In this document: in pieces, positions 50,372-61,173 of the stretch
Layout of the letters: each line of letters opens with the position of its first letter
How positions within the stretch are numbered: the first letter of the stretch is position 1
The notes under the pieces: generated by a model
Seen by the model: only the letters and a program-made list of their open reading frames with translations
Told to the model about the DNA's origin: nothing
Database searches by the model: none
Made by a program: the position numbers and the translations under genes
Assembly (NCBI RefSeq): GCF_000312545.1
Contig: NZ_HE997540.1
Location: forward strand, 720,222 to 784,221
DNA length: 64,000 nucleotides
Direction of reading: 5' to 3'
DNA from: Bartonella senegalensis OS02
Lineage (GTDB): Bacteria > Pseudomonadota > Alphaproteobacteria > Rhizobiales > Rhizobiaceae

Positions 50372-51658
50372 TTAGGCTGCATTTAGTTTTGGGAGGACAG
50401 CAATCAATTTATCGCTATCATGGCCAACAATAAGAGCTTGAATAATTGTTCCAGCTTTGGCACCTTCAATTTTTGCCAAAGTATAATCTTCTGTTCGTCC
50501 AATGCCGTCTTTTTCAACGAGAATTTTTTGTTGACTATTTTGTAAGTGAATCAGATGTTTTTGATATGCTTTTTCACCTTCTCTACGCAACTTTTCCGCA
50601 CGTAGCTTGACTATTTTACGATTGATTTGCGGCATACGTGCAGCAGGTGTTCCTTCTCTTGGACTAAAAGGAAAGACATGAAGATGTGTTAAATGACAAT
50701 CATTCACTAAAGAAAGACTATTTTGGAACATTTCTTCTGTTTCAGTAGGAAAACCAGCAATTAAATCAGCGCCATATACCATTGTAGGGCGTTTGGCTCG
50801 CAATTCTTGGCAAAATTGAATTGCATGCTCGCGCAAATGCCTGCGTTTCATTCTCTTTAGAATCATATTGTCGCCTGCTTGCAAGGAGAGATGTAAATGT
50901 GGCATGATTCTTTTTTCATAGGCTAAAAGAGTGATAAGTTCTTCGTCTGCTTCAATGGAATCAATTGATGAAAGGCGTAATCGGGGCAAGTCAGGAGCAT
51001 GATGCAAAATGGCTGAGGTTAATTTTCCTAGAGTCGCTTTTCCGGGAAGGTCGTGACCATAACTTGTAAGATCAACACCTGTCAGAACCACTTCTTGAAT
51101 ACCATTGTCTATAAGTTGTTTAATTTGTTCAATAACAGCTCCCATAGGAACTGAACGGGATGGCCCTCGCCCGTAAGGGATAATGCAAAATGTACAGCGA
51201 TGATCGCATCCATTTTGTACCTGCACAAAAGCGCGGGTACGTTCTTCCATCGCACTCACCATATGTGGAGCAATTTTTTCTACTTCCATGATGTTATTGA
51301 TACGCAACTTTTCAGAGTGGTTGATACCAAAATCAGGGAGTTGACGATAGGAATGCGCATGGAGTTTATCTTCATTTCCTAAAACAAGATCAACTTCTGT
51401 CATAGAGGCAAAATTTTGTGCTTCTGTTTGTGCGGCGCATCCTGTAACAATAATGCGTGCATGAGGGTTCTCACGTCTTGCCTTGCGGATAGCTTGTTTT
51501 GCTTGTCGAACGGCTTCAGCCGTGACAGCACAGGTATTAAAAATGATAGCACCGTCTTTAAGCTGATCTAGCCCTGAAGACTTACTTTCTTTGCGTATAA
51601 TTTCCGATTCATAGCTGTTTAGTCGACAACCAAATGTTACGATTTCTATCGCCATCAA
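50372..51658 (-). CDS. mtaB: tRNA (t6A37) methylthiotransferase MtaB
   Basis: This is a radical-SAM enzyme that turns t6A37 into ms2t6A37 in tRNAs reading ANN codons. In 428 residues the N-terminal methylthio domain has three cysteines for one [4Fe-4S] cluster (FGCRLNSYES, NTCAVTAEA, VTGCAAQTEA). The radical-SAM cluster motif is QNGCDHRCTFCIIPYGRG. A C-terminal TRAM domain (ILVEKDGIGRTEDYT) follows. The ATG overlaps the dapF stop (ATGA). Confidence 0.93.
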   Translation of the reverse strand: MMAIEIVTFGCRLNSYESEIIRKESKSSGLDQLKDGAIIFNTCAVTAEAVRQAKQAIRKARRENPHARIIVTGCAAQTEAQNFASMTEVDLVLGNEDKLHAHSYRQLPDFGINHSEKLRINNIMEVEKIAPHMVSAMEERTRAFVQVQNGCDHRCTFCIIPYGRGPSRSVPMGAVIEQIKQLIDNGIQEVVLTGVDLTSYGHDLPGKATLGKLTSAILHHAPDLPRLRLSSIDSIEADEELITLLAYEKRIMPHLHLSLQAGDNMILKRMKRRHLREHAIQFCQELRAKRPTMVYGADLIAGFPTETEEMFQNSLSLVNDCHLTHLHVFPFSPREGTPAARMPQINRKIVKLRAEKLRREGEKAYQKHLIHLQNSQQKILVEKDGIGRTEDYTLAKIEGAKAGTIIQALIVGHDSDKLIAVLPKLNAA

Positions 51659-52506
51659 AAATGATCCTTTTTGTAGCTCCCTGTTAAAGGGTTAAGAAAA
51701 CCACTAAATGCATATTTGATTGGGCCTGTCATAATAACATGATCATCTTCTCGATAAAAAATATTCAGTGTCCCCCCTGGTAAGTTCACATCAACATGGC
51801 GTTCTGTAAGTCCACGTCGATAAGCTGCTACCGCACTCGCACAAGCAGCACTCCCACATGCTTGTGTTAATCCAGCCCCTCGCTCCCATGTGCGTAAATT
51901 GAGACTTTTTTGTGACGTTACATAAGTAATGGAAATATTACATCGTTCCGGAAAAAGGGGGTCATGTTCAAGTTTGGGTCCATATTTTTCTAAGGGAATA
52001 TGTTGAATATCACTCTCAACAAAAAAGATAGCATGGAGATTGCCAATGGATACAAGACAAGCATCTTTTAAGGGACCAGCGGTAAGTTCTACGTGATTGA
52101 TATCAACTATTTCACGTGAAACAGGCATCTCTTTTGCATTAAAATTTGGGCATCCCATATCAACAGAGATGAGGTTATCAGTTTGGCGTTGACCTTCAAT
52201 AATTCCAGCAGGTGTCTCCAATCGAAAAGTCTCACCAAGATTGTGGTCGGTAAGCCATGCTATGACACAACGGGTACCGTTACCACAGGCTTTAGCCTTT
52301 GAACCATCAGCGTTCCATATTTCAATGCGAAAGTCAGCTTCTTTTTTTGTTGGTGGGTGAAGTGCCATAATTTGATCAAAACGTGTTTGGGAATCTGCTG
52401 CTAAGGAGAGAATTGCTTGTGGTGTAAAAGCATGTGTGCTTTCACGCATATCCACGACAATGATTTGATTGCCAAGACCATCCATTTTGCTAAATGGCGT
52501 TTTCAT
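51655..52506 (-). CDS. dapF: Diaminopimelate epimerase
   Basis: It converts LL- to meso-diaminopimelate for peptidoglycan and lysine. The 283 residues have both active-site cysteines, Cys74 in KACGNGTRC and Cys217 in TQACGSAACASAV, and the N-terminal FSKMDGLGNQIIVVD. Length is normal. It leads a minus-strand operon with mtaB, ftsY and yciB. A parS-like site is inside its coding sequence at 52108. Confidence 0.95.
   Translation of the reverse strand: MKTPFSKMDGLGNQIIVVDMRESTHAFTPQAILSLAADSQTRFDQIMALHPPTKKEADFRIEIWNADGSKAKACGNGTRCVIAWLTDHNLGETFRLETPAGIIEGQRQTDNLISVDMGCPNFNAKEMPVSREIVDINHVELTAGPLKDACLVSIGNLHAIFFVESDIQHIPLEKYGPKLEHDPLFPERCNISITYVTSQKSLNLRTWERGAGLTQACGSAACASAVAAYRRGLTERHVDVNLPGGTLNIFYREDDHVIMTGPIKYAFSGFLNPLTGSYKKDHF
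52108..52123. promoter_or_regulatory. parS: parS-like ParB-binding site 4 (inside dapF)
   Basis: TATTTCACGTGAAACA differs from consensus at one position. It lies about 5.3 kb right of parB. Confidence 0.7.
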
Positions 52507-52739
52507 GAAATTTCTCTATTTTCCCTGATTAATCATAAAGAATATATGATTAAGAATCTTATGAATTTCCAGTGTTTAATGCAATATAAAATAAATAGAA
52601 AAAATATTATTGTTTAAAATAAGCAATTTTTGCCCTATTCTTTTTAATTTATTAATTTATCTTTGTAAAATGCCTTATAAAAACTGTTTACCCATTTCTT
52701 TGAGTAAACCTATTTGTTGTCATGGGAAAGAGCAGAGAT

Positions 52740-53273
52740 ATGACATTTTCAAAAAAAACATTTTTAATTGTAATATCAATGATAACACTCTTAACGGGTT
52801 GTTCAACATCGCGGTTTGAGAATAATGATGGAGGTGGTCCATTAGAGGTTTTTTACCCTGTTCAGTCAATATCAGTCCCTCAAACAATGTCTGATCTCTC
52901 AACATCTCAGACAGCAGATGCTTCATCGTATGAGAAAGAGGATTCTCAAAGTGATGGACGAATGGCTAATCTCGAAATGCCAGAAAATGCTGTTGATTTG
53001 TTTCCTGCGAGTATTTCTGGGGTGTGGAATCTTTCTATAGGTGGTAAAGTTTGCCGAATTGCAACGCCACAAACAAAATTTGGACAAGGATATCGCGCTG
53101 GCCCTTTACATTGTCCAGGAATCGTTTCTCAGGTAAATTCTTGGACTGTTAAAGGAAAAAGATTATATTTTTATAATAAGTCAGGACGTATTGTTGTTAC
53201 CCTTTATTCTTCCAATGTTGATCGTTTTGAGGGACGTACAATTGATAATTATCCCGTTGTTTTAAGCCGTTAG
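52740..53273 (+). CDS. omp19: Outer membrane lipoprotein, Omp19 / protease-inhibitor (Inh) family
   Basis: It is homologous to Brucella Omp19, an outer-membrane lipoprotein with protease-inhibitor activity that protects against host proteases. The 177 residues, the same length as Omp19, start with a lipoprotein signal (FLIVISMITLLTGCS, lipidated Cys at about residue 21). A low-complexity linker follows, then the Inh-type beta-barrel ISGVWNLSIGGKVCRIATPQ and TKFGQGYRAGPLHCPG. The two cysteines of that domain should form a disulfide. I start at 52740 behind AAAGAGCAGAG; an in-frame ATG at 52722 would spoil the signal. It adjoins zapE as in Brucella. Confidence 0.88.
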   Translation: MTFSKKTFLIVISMITLLTGCSTSRFENNDGGGPLEVFYPVQSISVPQTMSDLSTSQTADASSYEKEDSQSDGRMANLEMPENAVDLFPASISGVWNLSIGGKVCRIATPQTKFGQGYRAGPLHCPGIVSQVNSWTVKGKRLYFYNKSGRIVVTLYSSNVDRFEGRTIDNYPVVLSR

Positions 53274-53353
53274 ATCATCTTTAGCCGTTTATAAAAAAAG
53301 ATCTGTGAGAAAATTTTGTATTTTAGTGACAACAGTTACAAAAGGTTGTTTGG

Positions 53354-54562
53354 ATGATTTTGGTCTCAACACGCTATCAAGAGCTAGTGTCTAAAGGAGA
53401 AATCAGTTTTGATCCAGCTCAATTGGCTTTAACAGGGCATTTTGATCATTTATTACAAAATATTGCGGAACAAAACATTTCTCGCCCTTGGTGGGCGTTC
53501 TGGCATTTTTTAAAGAGAAAAAAACAAAACTCTATTGCAAAACAGGGGTGTGCTAATGATTTCTTCCAAGGATTGTATATTTATGGTGAAGTAGGACGAG
53601 GCAAAACCATGCTGATGGATTTGTTCTTTTCTTGTTTGTCACAGAAACGTAAAAAGCGTGCCCATTTTAATGATTTTATGAACGATGTGCACGAACGCAT
53701 TAATATTTATCGTCAAGCGTCAAAAAATGCAAAAGTTGGACAAAAAAGCCCTATTTTAGCCGTTGCTGAAGATCTTGCACAAGAAGCACATATCCTTTGT
53801 TTTGATGAATTTAGCGTAACAGATATTGCTGATGCTATGGTGCTTGGGCGCCTTATATCTGCTTTATTTGATAAAGGAATTTTCTTTGTTGCAACTTCAA
53901 ATGTTGCTCCCGATAATCTTTACTATAACGGTTTAAATCGAGAGCTGTTTTTGCCTTTTATTGAAGCTTTGAAAGCACATGTTCGTGTTATCAATCTTGA
54001 TGCAAAAATGGATTATCGTCTTGAAAAATCAAATCTGCAACAGGTGTATATAATGCCGCTGGGATTGGAAGCAAATCAACGTATGAATCAGGCGTGGAGG
54101 TTGGTTCTGCAAGGGCAAAAGGAAACATCTGATGAATTCTCCATAAGAGGGCGCGTTATTCATATTCCGCGCTCTGGTGCGGGGTGTGCACGCTTTGATT
54201 ATCAAGATTTATGTACAAAACCTTTGGCGGCAGCTGAGTATTTAGCGTTAGGAGAACGGTATCATACGATTTTTATCGATAATGTGCCGGTGATGGATGA
54301 TACATGTCGTAATGAAGCAAAACGGTTTATTTTGCTTATTGATGTTCTTTATGAACGTCATATAAGATTGTTTATGTCGGCGGCAGCAGGATTTGATAAG
54401 TTATATAAAGGGCATGCGCGGACCTCTGAAACATTTGAATTCCAGAGAACACAGTCACGTCTTTTCGAGATGCAAAGCCAAGATTATTTAAAAATTTGGG
54501 CAGAACGTTTTCTTTTGAAGGAGAGTAACTTAATTAATACTTTACCTTTACCTAAACTGTAA
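53354..54562 (+). CDS. zapE: Cell division protein ZapE (AFG1-family ATPase)
   Basis: This is an AAA+-like P-loop ATPase that associates with the FtsZ ring; its mitochondrial relative is AFG1. In 402 residues Walker A is IYGEVGRGKTMLMDLFF near residue 80 and Walker B is ILCFDEFSVTDIADAMVLGR near 153. The sensor region FVATSNVAPDNLYYNGLNRE follows. The family's TRTSETFEFQRTQSRLFEMQ-like ending is present. It is 80 bases downstream of omp19 and 265 bases before mdh. Confidence 0.93.
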   Translation: MILVSTRYQELVSKGEISFDPAQLALTGHFDHLLQNIAEQNISRPWWAFWHFLKRKKQNSIAKQGCANDFFQGLYIYGEVGRGKTMLMDLFFSCLSQKRKKRAHFNDFMNDVHERINIYRQASKNAKVGQKSPILAVAEDLAQEAHILCFDEFSVTDIADAMVLGRLISALFDKGIFFVATSNVAPDNLYYNGLNRELFLPFIEALKAHVRVINLDAKMDYRLEKSNLQQVYIMPLGLEANQRMNQAWRLVLQGQKETSDEFSIRGRVIHIPRSGAGCARFDYQDLCTKPLAAAEYLALGERYHTIFIDNVPVMDDTCRNEAKRFILLIDVLYERHIRLFMSAAAGFDKLYKGHARTSETFEFQRTQSRLFEMQSQDYLKIWAERFLLKESNLINTLPLPKL

Positions 54563-54791
54563 AAACAATAACTCTTTGAATTTAAAAGAAGTGTAATAAT
54601 TCTGTTGTATTTTTTTTAAATTCACTTTATCGATACACCATTATAGCTTTTTCTGTGGAGGGCTTTTTTCTATGAGGAGAAGCAGGAGAGAAAGTTGATG
54701 AATTTGAAGTCTTTCTCTTTTTGATTTTGATGATAGTGTTGAAAAGATGGCTAAAGTTAAAGAAAATATTTTAGTATATCGGCACTGGTGA

Positions 54792-55790
<999 letters not shown>

Positions 55791-55881
55791 CTCAAGTGAG
55801 ACTCTGTTCATTAAAACAGTAAAAATATTATGACGATTCAAAGATTAATGTAAGTGATCCATAAAAGAAAAGGACAAGCGA

Positions 55882-57078
55882 ATGAATATCCATGAATATC
55901 AGGCCAAACGTCTGCTTCATGAATATGGAGCACCAATTGCAAATGGTGTTGCTGTTTATTCTGTAGAGCAAGCTGAAAAATGGGCAAAAAAATTGCCTGG
56001 GCCACTCTATGTGGTTAAAAGTCAGATTCACGCTGGTGGTCGTGGTAAAGGGAAGTTTAAAGAACTCGATCCTGATGCAAAAGGTGGTGTTCGACTTGCA
56101 AAATCTGTTGAAGAAGTCGTTGCAAATGTGAAAGAGATGCTTGGTAAGACTTTGGTCACTAAGCAAACCGGACCAGAGGGTAAGCAAGTTAATCGCCTTT
56201 ATCTTGAAGATGGTGCTGATATCGAGCGGGAACTTTATCTTTCACTTTTGGTTGATCGTAGTGTTGGTCGAGTGGCTTTTGTTGTTTCAACAGAAGGAGG
56301 AATGGATATTGAAACAGTGGCTGAAGAAACACCAGAAAAAATATTCACTCTGCCCATTGACTCTACCCAAGGTATTAGTTCTGCTGATTGTGCAAGACTT
56401 TGTGATGCATTGAATTTACACGATAGTGCACGAGAAGATGGAGAAAAGCTTTTTCCAATTCTTTATAAAGCGTTTTGTGAAAAAGATATGAGCCTTCTTG
56501 AAATCAATCCGCTTATCGTGATGAAAAATGGTCGTTTGCGTGTTCTTGATGCAAAAGTTTCTTTTGATAATAATGCTCTGTTTCGTCACCCAGACATTCT
56601 AGAATTGCGTGATACTTCAGAAGAAGATCCAAAGGAAATTGAAGCATCAAAGCATGATCTTGCTTATGTTGCTCTTGAGGGCACAATTGGTTGCATGGTC
56701 AATGGTGCAGGTCTTGCTATGGCTACAATGGATATCATTAAGCTTTATGGCGCTGAACCAGCAAATTTCCTTGATGTTGGTGGTGGGGCTTCAAAAGAAA
56801 AAGTAACTGCTGCTTTTAAGATTATCACGGCTGATCCAAATGTTAAGGGAATTTTGGTTAATATTTTTGGTGGAATTATGCGTTGTGATGTTATTGCTGA
56901 GGGAGTGGTTGCTGCTGTTCGGGAAGTTGGTTTAAAGGTTCCTTTGGTTGTTCGTCTTGAGGGAACAAATGTTGAGCAGGGAAAAGCCATTATTAGTGAC
57001 AGTGGTTTGAATGTTATTCCTGCTGATGATTTAGATGATGCTGCTCAAAAAATTGTTGCCGCCGTGAAGGGAGCTTAA
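55882..57078 (+). CDS. sucC: Succinate--CoA ligase subunit beta
   Basis: This is the beta chain of succinyl-CoA synthetase, which makes ATP or GTP from succinyl-CoA. The 398 residues have an N-terminal ATP-grasp domain ([37 protein letters not shown]). The C-terminal CoA-ligase domain has [18 protein letters not shown] and [15 protein letters not shown]. It is three bases before sucD, so translation is probably coupled. Confidence 0.97.
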   Translation: MNIHEYQAKRLLHEYGAPIANGVAVYSVEQAEKWAKKLPGPLYVVKSQIHAGGRGKGKFKELDPDAKGGVRLAKSVEEVVANVKEMLGKTLVTKQTGPEGKQVNRLYLEDGADIERELYLSLLVDRSVGRVAFVVSTEGGMDIETVAEETPEKIFTLPIDSTQGISSADCARLCDALNLHDSAREDGEKLFPILYKAFCEKDMSLLEINPLIVMKNGRLRVLDAKVSFDNNALFRHPDILELRDTSEEDPKEIEASKHDLAYVALEGTIGCMVNGAGLAMATMDIIKLYGAEPANFLDVGGGASKEKVTAAFKIITADPNVKGILVNIFGGIMRCDVIAEGVVAAVREVGLKVPLVVRLEGTNVEQGKAIISDSGLNVIPADDLDDAAQKIVAAVKGA

Positions 57079-57081
57079 GCT

Positions 57082-57984
57082 ATGTCAATTCTTGTGAATA
57101 AAGATACAAAAGTTCTCGTTCAAGGGCTTACAGGGAAAACAGGAACTTTTCATACAGAACAAGCGCTTGCTTATCATGGTACGCAGATGGTTGGTGGTGT
57201 TCATCCTAAAAAGGGTGGTGAAACATGGGAAGGTTCAAAAGGTGAAGCTCTTCCTATTTTTGCCAGTGTTGCGGAAGGAAAAGAAAAAACAGGCGCCGAT
57301 GCTTCGGTTATTTATGTTCCTCCTGCAGGAGCAGCGGCAGCTATTATAGAAGCTATTGAGGCTGAGATCCGTTTAATTATCTGTATTACGGAAGGCATTC
57401 CTGTGATGGATATGGTGAAAGTAAAGGCAAGATTAGAAAAATCAAAATCACGTCTCATTGGTCCTAATTGTCCTGGTATTCTCACACCAAATGAGTGTAA
57501 AATCGGCATTATGCCTGGTTCTATTTTTAGAAAAGGTTCTGTTGGCGTTGTCTCACGGTCGGGGACTTTGACTTATGAAGCCGTCTTTCAAACCAGTCAT
57601 GAAGGTCTTGGGCAGACAACAGCTATTGGTATTGGTGGTGATCCTGTTAAGGGCACTGAATTTATTGATGTGTTGGAAATGTTTTTAGCAGATGATGAAA
57701 CTCAATCTATTGTTATGATTGGTGAGATTGGTGGTGGTGCCGAAGAAGAAGCTGCACAGTTTCTCCAAGATGAGGCAAGAAAAGGTCGTAAAAAGCCGGT
57801 GGTTGGTTTTATTGCTGGTCGTACAGCGCCTCCAGGACGTACAATGGGGCATGCCGGTGCTGTTATTTCTGGTGGAAAAGGTGGGGCAGAAGATAAAATC
57901 GCAGCAATGGAAGCAGCAGGGATTAGAGTCTCTCCTTCACCCTCACAGATAGGAAAGACCTTGATGTCGGTTTTGAAGGGGTAA
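57082..57984 (+). CDS. sucD: Succinate--CoA ligase subunit alpha
   Basis: It is the CoA-binding and phospho-histidine chain of succinyl-CoA synthetase. The 300 residues show the CoA site [37 protein letters not shown] and the phosphorylated His in [16 protein letters not shown]. It is followed by a long inverted repeat and 159 bases before sucA. Confidence 0.97.
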   Translation: MSILVNKDTKVLVQGLTGKTGTFHTEQALAYHGTQMVGGVHPKKGGETWEGSKGEALPIFASVAEGKEKTGADASVIYVPPAGAAAAIIEAIEAEIRLIICITEGIPVMDMVKVKARLEKSKSRLIGPNCPGILTPNECKIGIMPGSIFRKGSVGVVSRSGTLTYEAVFQTSHEGLGQTTAIGIGGDPVKGTEFIDVLEMFLADDETQSIVMIGEIGGGAEEEAAQFLQDEARKGRKKPVVGFIAGRTAPPGRTMGHAGAVISGGKGGAEDKIAAMEAAGIRVSPSPSQIGKTLMSVLKG

Positions 57985-57992
57985 AATTAAGA

Positions 57993-58026
57993 CTTCATCT
58001 GAATAAAAAGACATTTTCAGATGAAG
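57993..58026 (+). repeat. 11-bp perfect inverted repeat between sucD and sucA
   Basis: CTTCATCTGAA and TTCAGATGAAG are separated by 12 bases. The RNA would form a stable hairpin 8 bases past the sucD stop. No T-tract follows, so it is more likely an mRNA-stability or processing element, or a partial attenuator, than a full terminator. Confidence 0.6.
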
Positions 58027-58143
58027 CGTTGAAGATGAGGAAGGTGAAACTTTTTTAAATTTTCTGACCCTCATTTGCTTTATAAGCATTTAAAGGTTGC
58101 AAAAAAAATATAAGGAGACGGAATCAATGTTCCGGAGAGATAG

Positions 58144-61143
58144 ATGGCAAGGCAGGACGAAATAAATAGTCTTTTTGCACAAACGTCGTTTCTGTATGGT
58201 GGAAATGCCGATTATATAGATCAACTTTATGCCGAATATGAAAAAGATCCCACCAGTGTAGATTCTCAGTGGCGTGTTTTTTTTGAAAACCTTCAGGATA
58301 AAAAAGAAGATGTTCTCAAAAATGCTGAAGGTGCAACGTGGCAACGTGATCATTGGCCATTAAAGGCAAGTGATGAGCTGGTTTCTGCTCTCGATGGTGA
58401 TTGGTCTGTTGTTGAAAAGCATGTTGGTGATAAATTAAAAGAAAAAGCAGCAACCGCTGCTGTGCAAAAAGGAAAAACCTCTAGCGAACAAGATATTATT
58501 CGAGCAACGCGTGATTCTGTTCATGCGCTTATGATGATTCGCGCCTTTCGAGCGCGGGGGCATCTTCGTGCAAGGCTTGATCCTCTTCAATTAGCAGAAA
58601 AGATTGAAGATTACAAAGAACTTTCTCCAGAAGCTTATGGTTTTACTCCTGCTGATTATGAGCGTCCAATTTTTATTGATAATGTTTTAGGATTGGAATA
58701 CGCAACAATTCCACAGATGCTGGAAATCCTCAATCGTACCTATTGTTCAACAATTGGTATAGAGTATATGCATATTTCTGATCCTGTTCAAAAAGCATGG
58801 CTTCAAGAGCGTATTGAAGGACCAAATAATCACATTGCCTTTACACAAAAAGGTAAGAAAGAGATCCTTCATAAGCTTATTGAGGCGGAAGGGTTCGAAC
58901 AGTTTTTAGATACCAAATATAAAGGAACAAAGCGTTTTGGGCTTGATGGTGGTGAAGCATTGATTCCTGCTCTTGAGGAGATCATTAAATGCGGTAGTTC
59001 TTTGGGAGTGCAGGAAGTTGTTTTAGGAATGGCTCATCGTGGTCGTTTAAACGTTCTTTCTCAGGTTCTTGCAAAACCACATCGGGCTATTTTTCATGAA
59101 TTCAAAGGGGGATCTTATAAGCCCGATGATGTAGAGGGATCAGGTGATGTTAAATATCATTTGGGAACCTCAGCTGATCTTGAATTTGATGGTAAAAAAG
59201 TTCATTTGTCGCTTTTGGCTAATCCATCTCATCTTGAAATTGTTGACCCTGTTGTTATTGGAAAGGCGCGCGCTAAACAAGATCAACTTGTTGGCCCTAC
59301 ACGCACTGAGACACTGCCATTAAATAAACGTTCAAAAGTTTTGCCATTGCTTATTCATGGTGATGCTGCTTTCGCAGGACAAGGCGTTATTCAAGAAACT
59401 TTTGGTCTTTCTGGACTGAAAGGTTATCGTGTTGCGGGCTCACTGCATGTCATTATCAATAATCAGATTGGTTTTACAACAGATCCACGCTTTTCACGCT
59501 CTTCACCTTATCCATCTGATGTCGCAAAAATGATTGATGCGCCGATTTTCCATGTGAATGGTGATGATCCTGAAGCGGTCGTCTTTGTTGCAAAAGTAGC
59601 GACAGAGTTTCGTCAGATTTTCCATAAACCGGTGGTGATTGATATGTTCTGTTATCGTCGTTATGGGCACAATGAAGGCGATGAACCTTCCTTTACACAG
59701 CCACTTATGTATAAGGCTATTCGTAACCACAAAACGACCCTTCAGCTTTATGGTGATCAGTTGGTAGCAGAAGGGGTGATTACTGCAGAAGAGATTGAAC
59801 AGCAAAAGAAATTATGGCGCGATAAACTTGAAATTGAGCTTGAAGCAAGTACTTCCTATAAGCCTAATAAAGCTGATTGGCTTGATGGTAGCTGGACAGG
59901 GCTTAAAGCTTCCAATAACGTTGATGAGCAACATAGTGGGACGACGGGTGTTGAGTTAAAAACTTTAAAGGAAATTGGTAAAAAACTTGTCGAAATACCA
60001 GCAGATTTTAACGTTCATAAAACAATTCAACGTTTTTTGAACAATCGTGCTAAAATTTTCGAAATTGGTGAAGGTGTTGATTGGGCAACGGCTGAAGCTC
60101 TAGCTTTTGGTTCACTTTGCTTAGAAGGAGCACCCGTTCGTCTTTCTGGTGAGGATGTTGAACGTGGAACTTTTTCACAACGCCATTCAGTTCTTTACGA
60201 CCAAGAAAATGAAGCGCGGTATATCCCTTTAAATAATTTGCAGAAAGGACAGGCAATTTATGAAGTGGTTAATTCTATGCTTTCTGAAGAAGCCGTTCTT
60301 GGTTTCGAATACGGATATTCTCTTGCTGAACCACGGGGATTAACACTTTGGGAAGCACAATTTGGTGATTTTTCTAATGGTGCACAGGTCATTTTTGACC
60401 AATTTATTTCATCTGCGGAGCGCAAGTGGCTTCGTATGTCTGGTCTTGTCTGTTTGTTACCTCATGGCTTTGAAGGACAAGGACCAGAGCATTCTTCAGC
60501 ACGTTTGGAACGTTTCCTGCAACTGTGTGCGGAAGATAATATGCAGGTTGCTAATTGTACCACTCCTGCAAATTATTTTCATATTTTGCGTCGACAGATT
60601 AAGCGTGATTTTCGTAAGCCATTAATTTTGATGACACCAAAATCACTTTTACGTCATAAACGGGCGGTTTCTTTCCTCAATGAAATGGGACCAGAGACAC
60701 GCTTTCATCGTTTGTTACTTGATGATGCAGAAGTTCTTAAAAATTCTGTGATTCAATTGCAAAAAGATAATAAAATTCGCCGCATTGTTCTTTGTACAGG
60801 AAAGGTTTATTACGACCTTTATGAAGAGCGTGAAAAGAGGGGAATTGATGATGTGTATTTGTTGCGCCTTGAACAGCTTTATCCTTTTCCAGCTAAAGCT
60901 TTAGTGGACGTGTTGTCTCGCTTCTTACAGGCAGAGGTTATTTGGTGCCAAGAAGAGCCGAAAAACATGGGAGCGTGGTCGTTTATTGAGCCTTATTTAG
61001 AATGGGTTTTGACGCATATTAATGCCCAATATTCACGTGCACGCTATGCTGGGCGTCCTGCAAGTGCATCACCAGCCACTGGATTGATGATACAACATGC
61101 TGAACAGCTTGCCGCGTTTCTTAAAGACGCGTTAGGTTTTTAA
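58144..61143 (+). CDS. sucA: 2-oxoglutarate dehydrogenase E1 component
   Basis: This is the thiamine-diphosphate decarboxylase of the 2-oxoglutarate dehydrogenase complex. The 999 residues have the N-terminal E2-binding segment (FLYGGNADYIDQLYAEYEKD), TPP-domain elements GMAHRGRLNVLSQVLAKPH and LHVIINNQIGFTTDPR, and the CYRRYGHNEGDEPSFTQP metal and substrate region. The C-terminal transketolase-like domain has GYSLAEPRGLTLWEAQFGDF and LPHGFEGQGPEHSSARLERF. The start at 58144 follows CGGAGAGATAG. Confidence 0.97.
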   Translation: MARQDEINSLFAQTSFLYGGNADYIDQLYAEYEKDPTSVDSQWRVFFENLQDKKEDVLKNAEGATWQRDHWPLKASDELVSALDGDWSVVEKHVGDKLKEKAATAAVQKGKTSSEQDIIRATRDSVHALMMIRAFRARGHLRARLDPLQLAEKIEDYKELSPEAYGFTPADYERPIFIDNVLGLEYATIPQMLEILNRTYCSTIGIEYMHISDPVQKAWLQERIEGPNNHIAFTQKGKKEILHKLIEAEGFEQFLDTKYKGTKRFGLDGGEALIPALEEIIKCGSSLGVQEVVLGMAHRGRLNVLSQVLAKPHRAIFHEFKGGSYKPDDVEGSGDVKYHLGTSADLEFDGKKVHLSLLANPSHLEIVDPVVIGKARAKQDQLVGPTRTETLPLNKRSKVLPLLIHGDAAFAGQGVIQETFGLSGLKGYRVAGSLHVIINNQIGFTTDPRFSRSSPYPSDVAKMIDAPIFHVNGDDPEAVVFVAKVATEFRQIFHKPVVIDMFCYRRYGHNEGDEPSFTQPLMYKAIRNHKTTLQLYGDQLVAEGVITAEEIEQQKKLWRDKLEIELEASTSYKPNKADWLDGSWTGLKASNNVDEQHSGTTGVELKTLKEIGKKLVEIPADFNVHKTIQRFLNNRAKIFEIGEGVDWATAEALAFGSLCLEGAPVRLSGEDVERGTFSQRHSVLYDQENEARYIPLNNLQKGQAIYEVVNSMLSEEAVLGFEYGYSLAEPRGLTLWEAQFGDFSNGAQVIFDQFISSAERKWLRMSGLVCLLPHGFEGQGPEHSSARLERFLQLCAEDNMQVANCTTPANYFHILRRQIKRDFRKPLILMTPKSLLRHKRAVSFLNEMGPETRFHRLLLDDAEVLKNSVIQLQKDNKIRRIVLCTGKVYYDLYEEREKRGIDDVYLLRLEQLYPFPAKALVDVLSRFLQAEVIWCQEEPKNMGAWSFIEPYLEWVLTHINAQYSRARYAGRPASASPATGLMIQHAEQLAAFLKDALGF

Positions 61144-61173
61144 CTTAATTACTCTGATGTATGGAAAAATATT

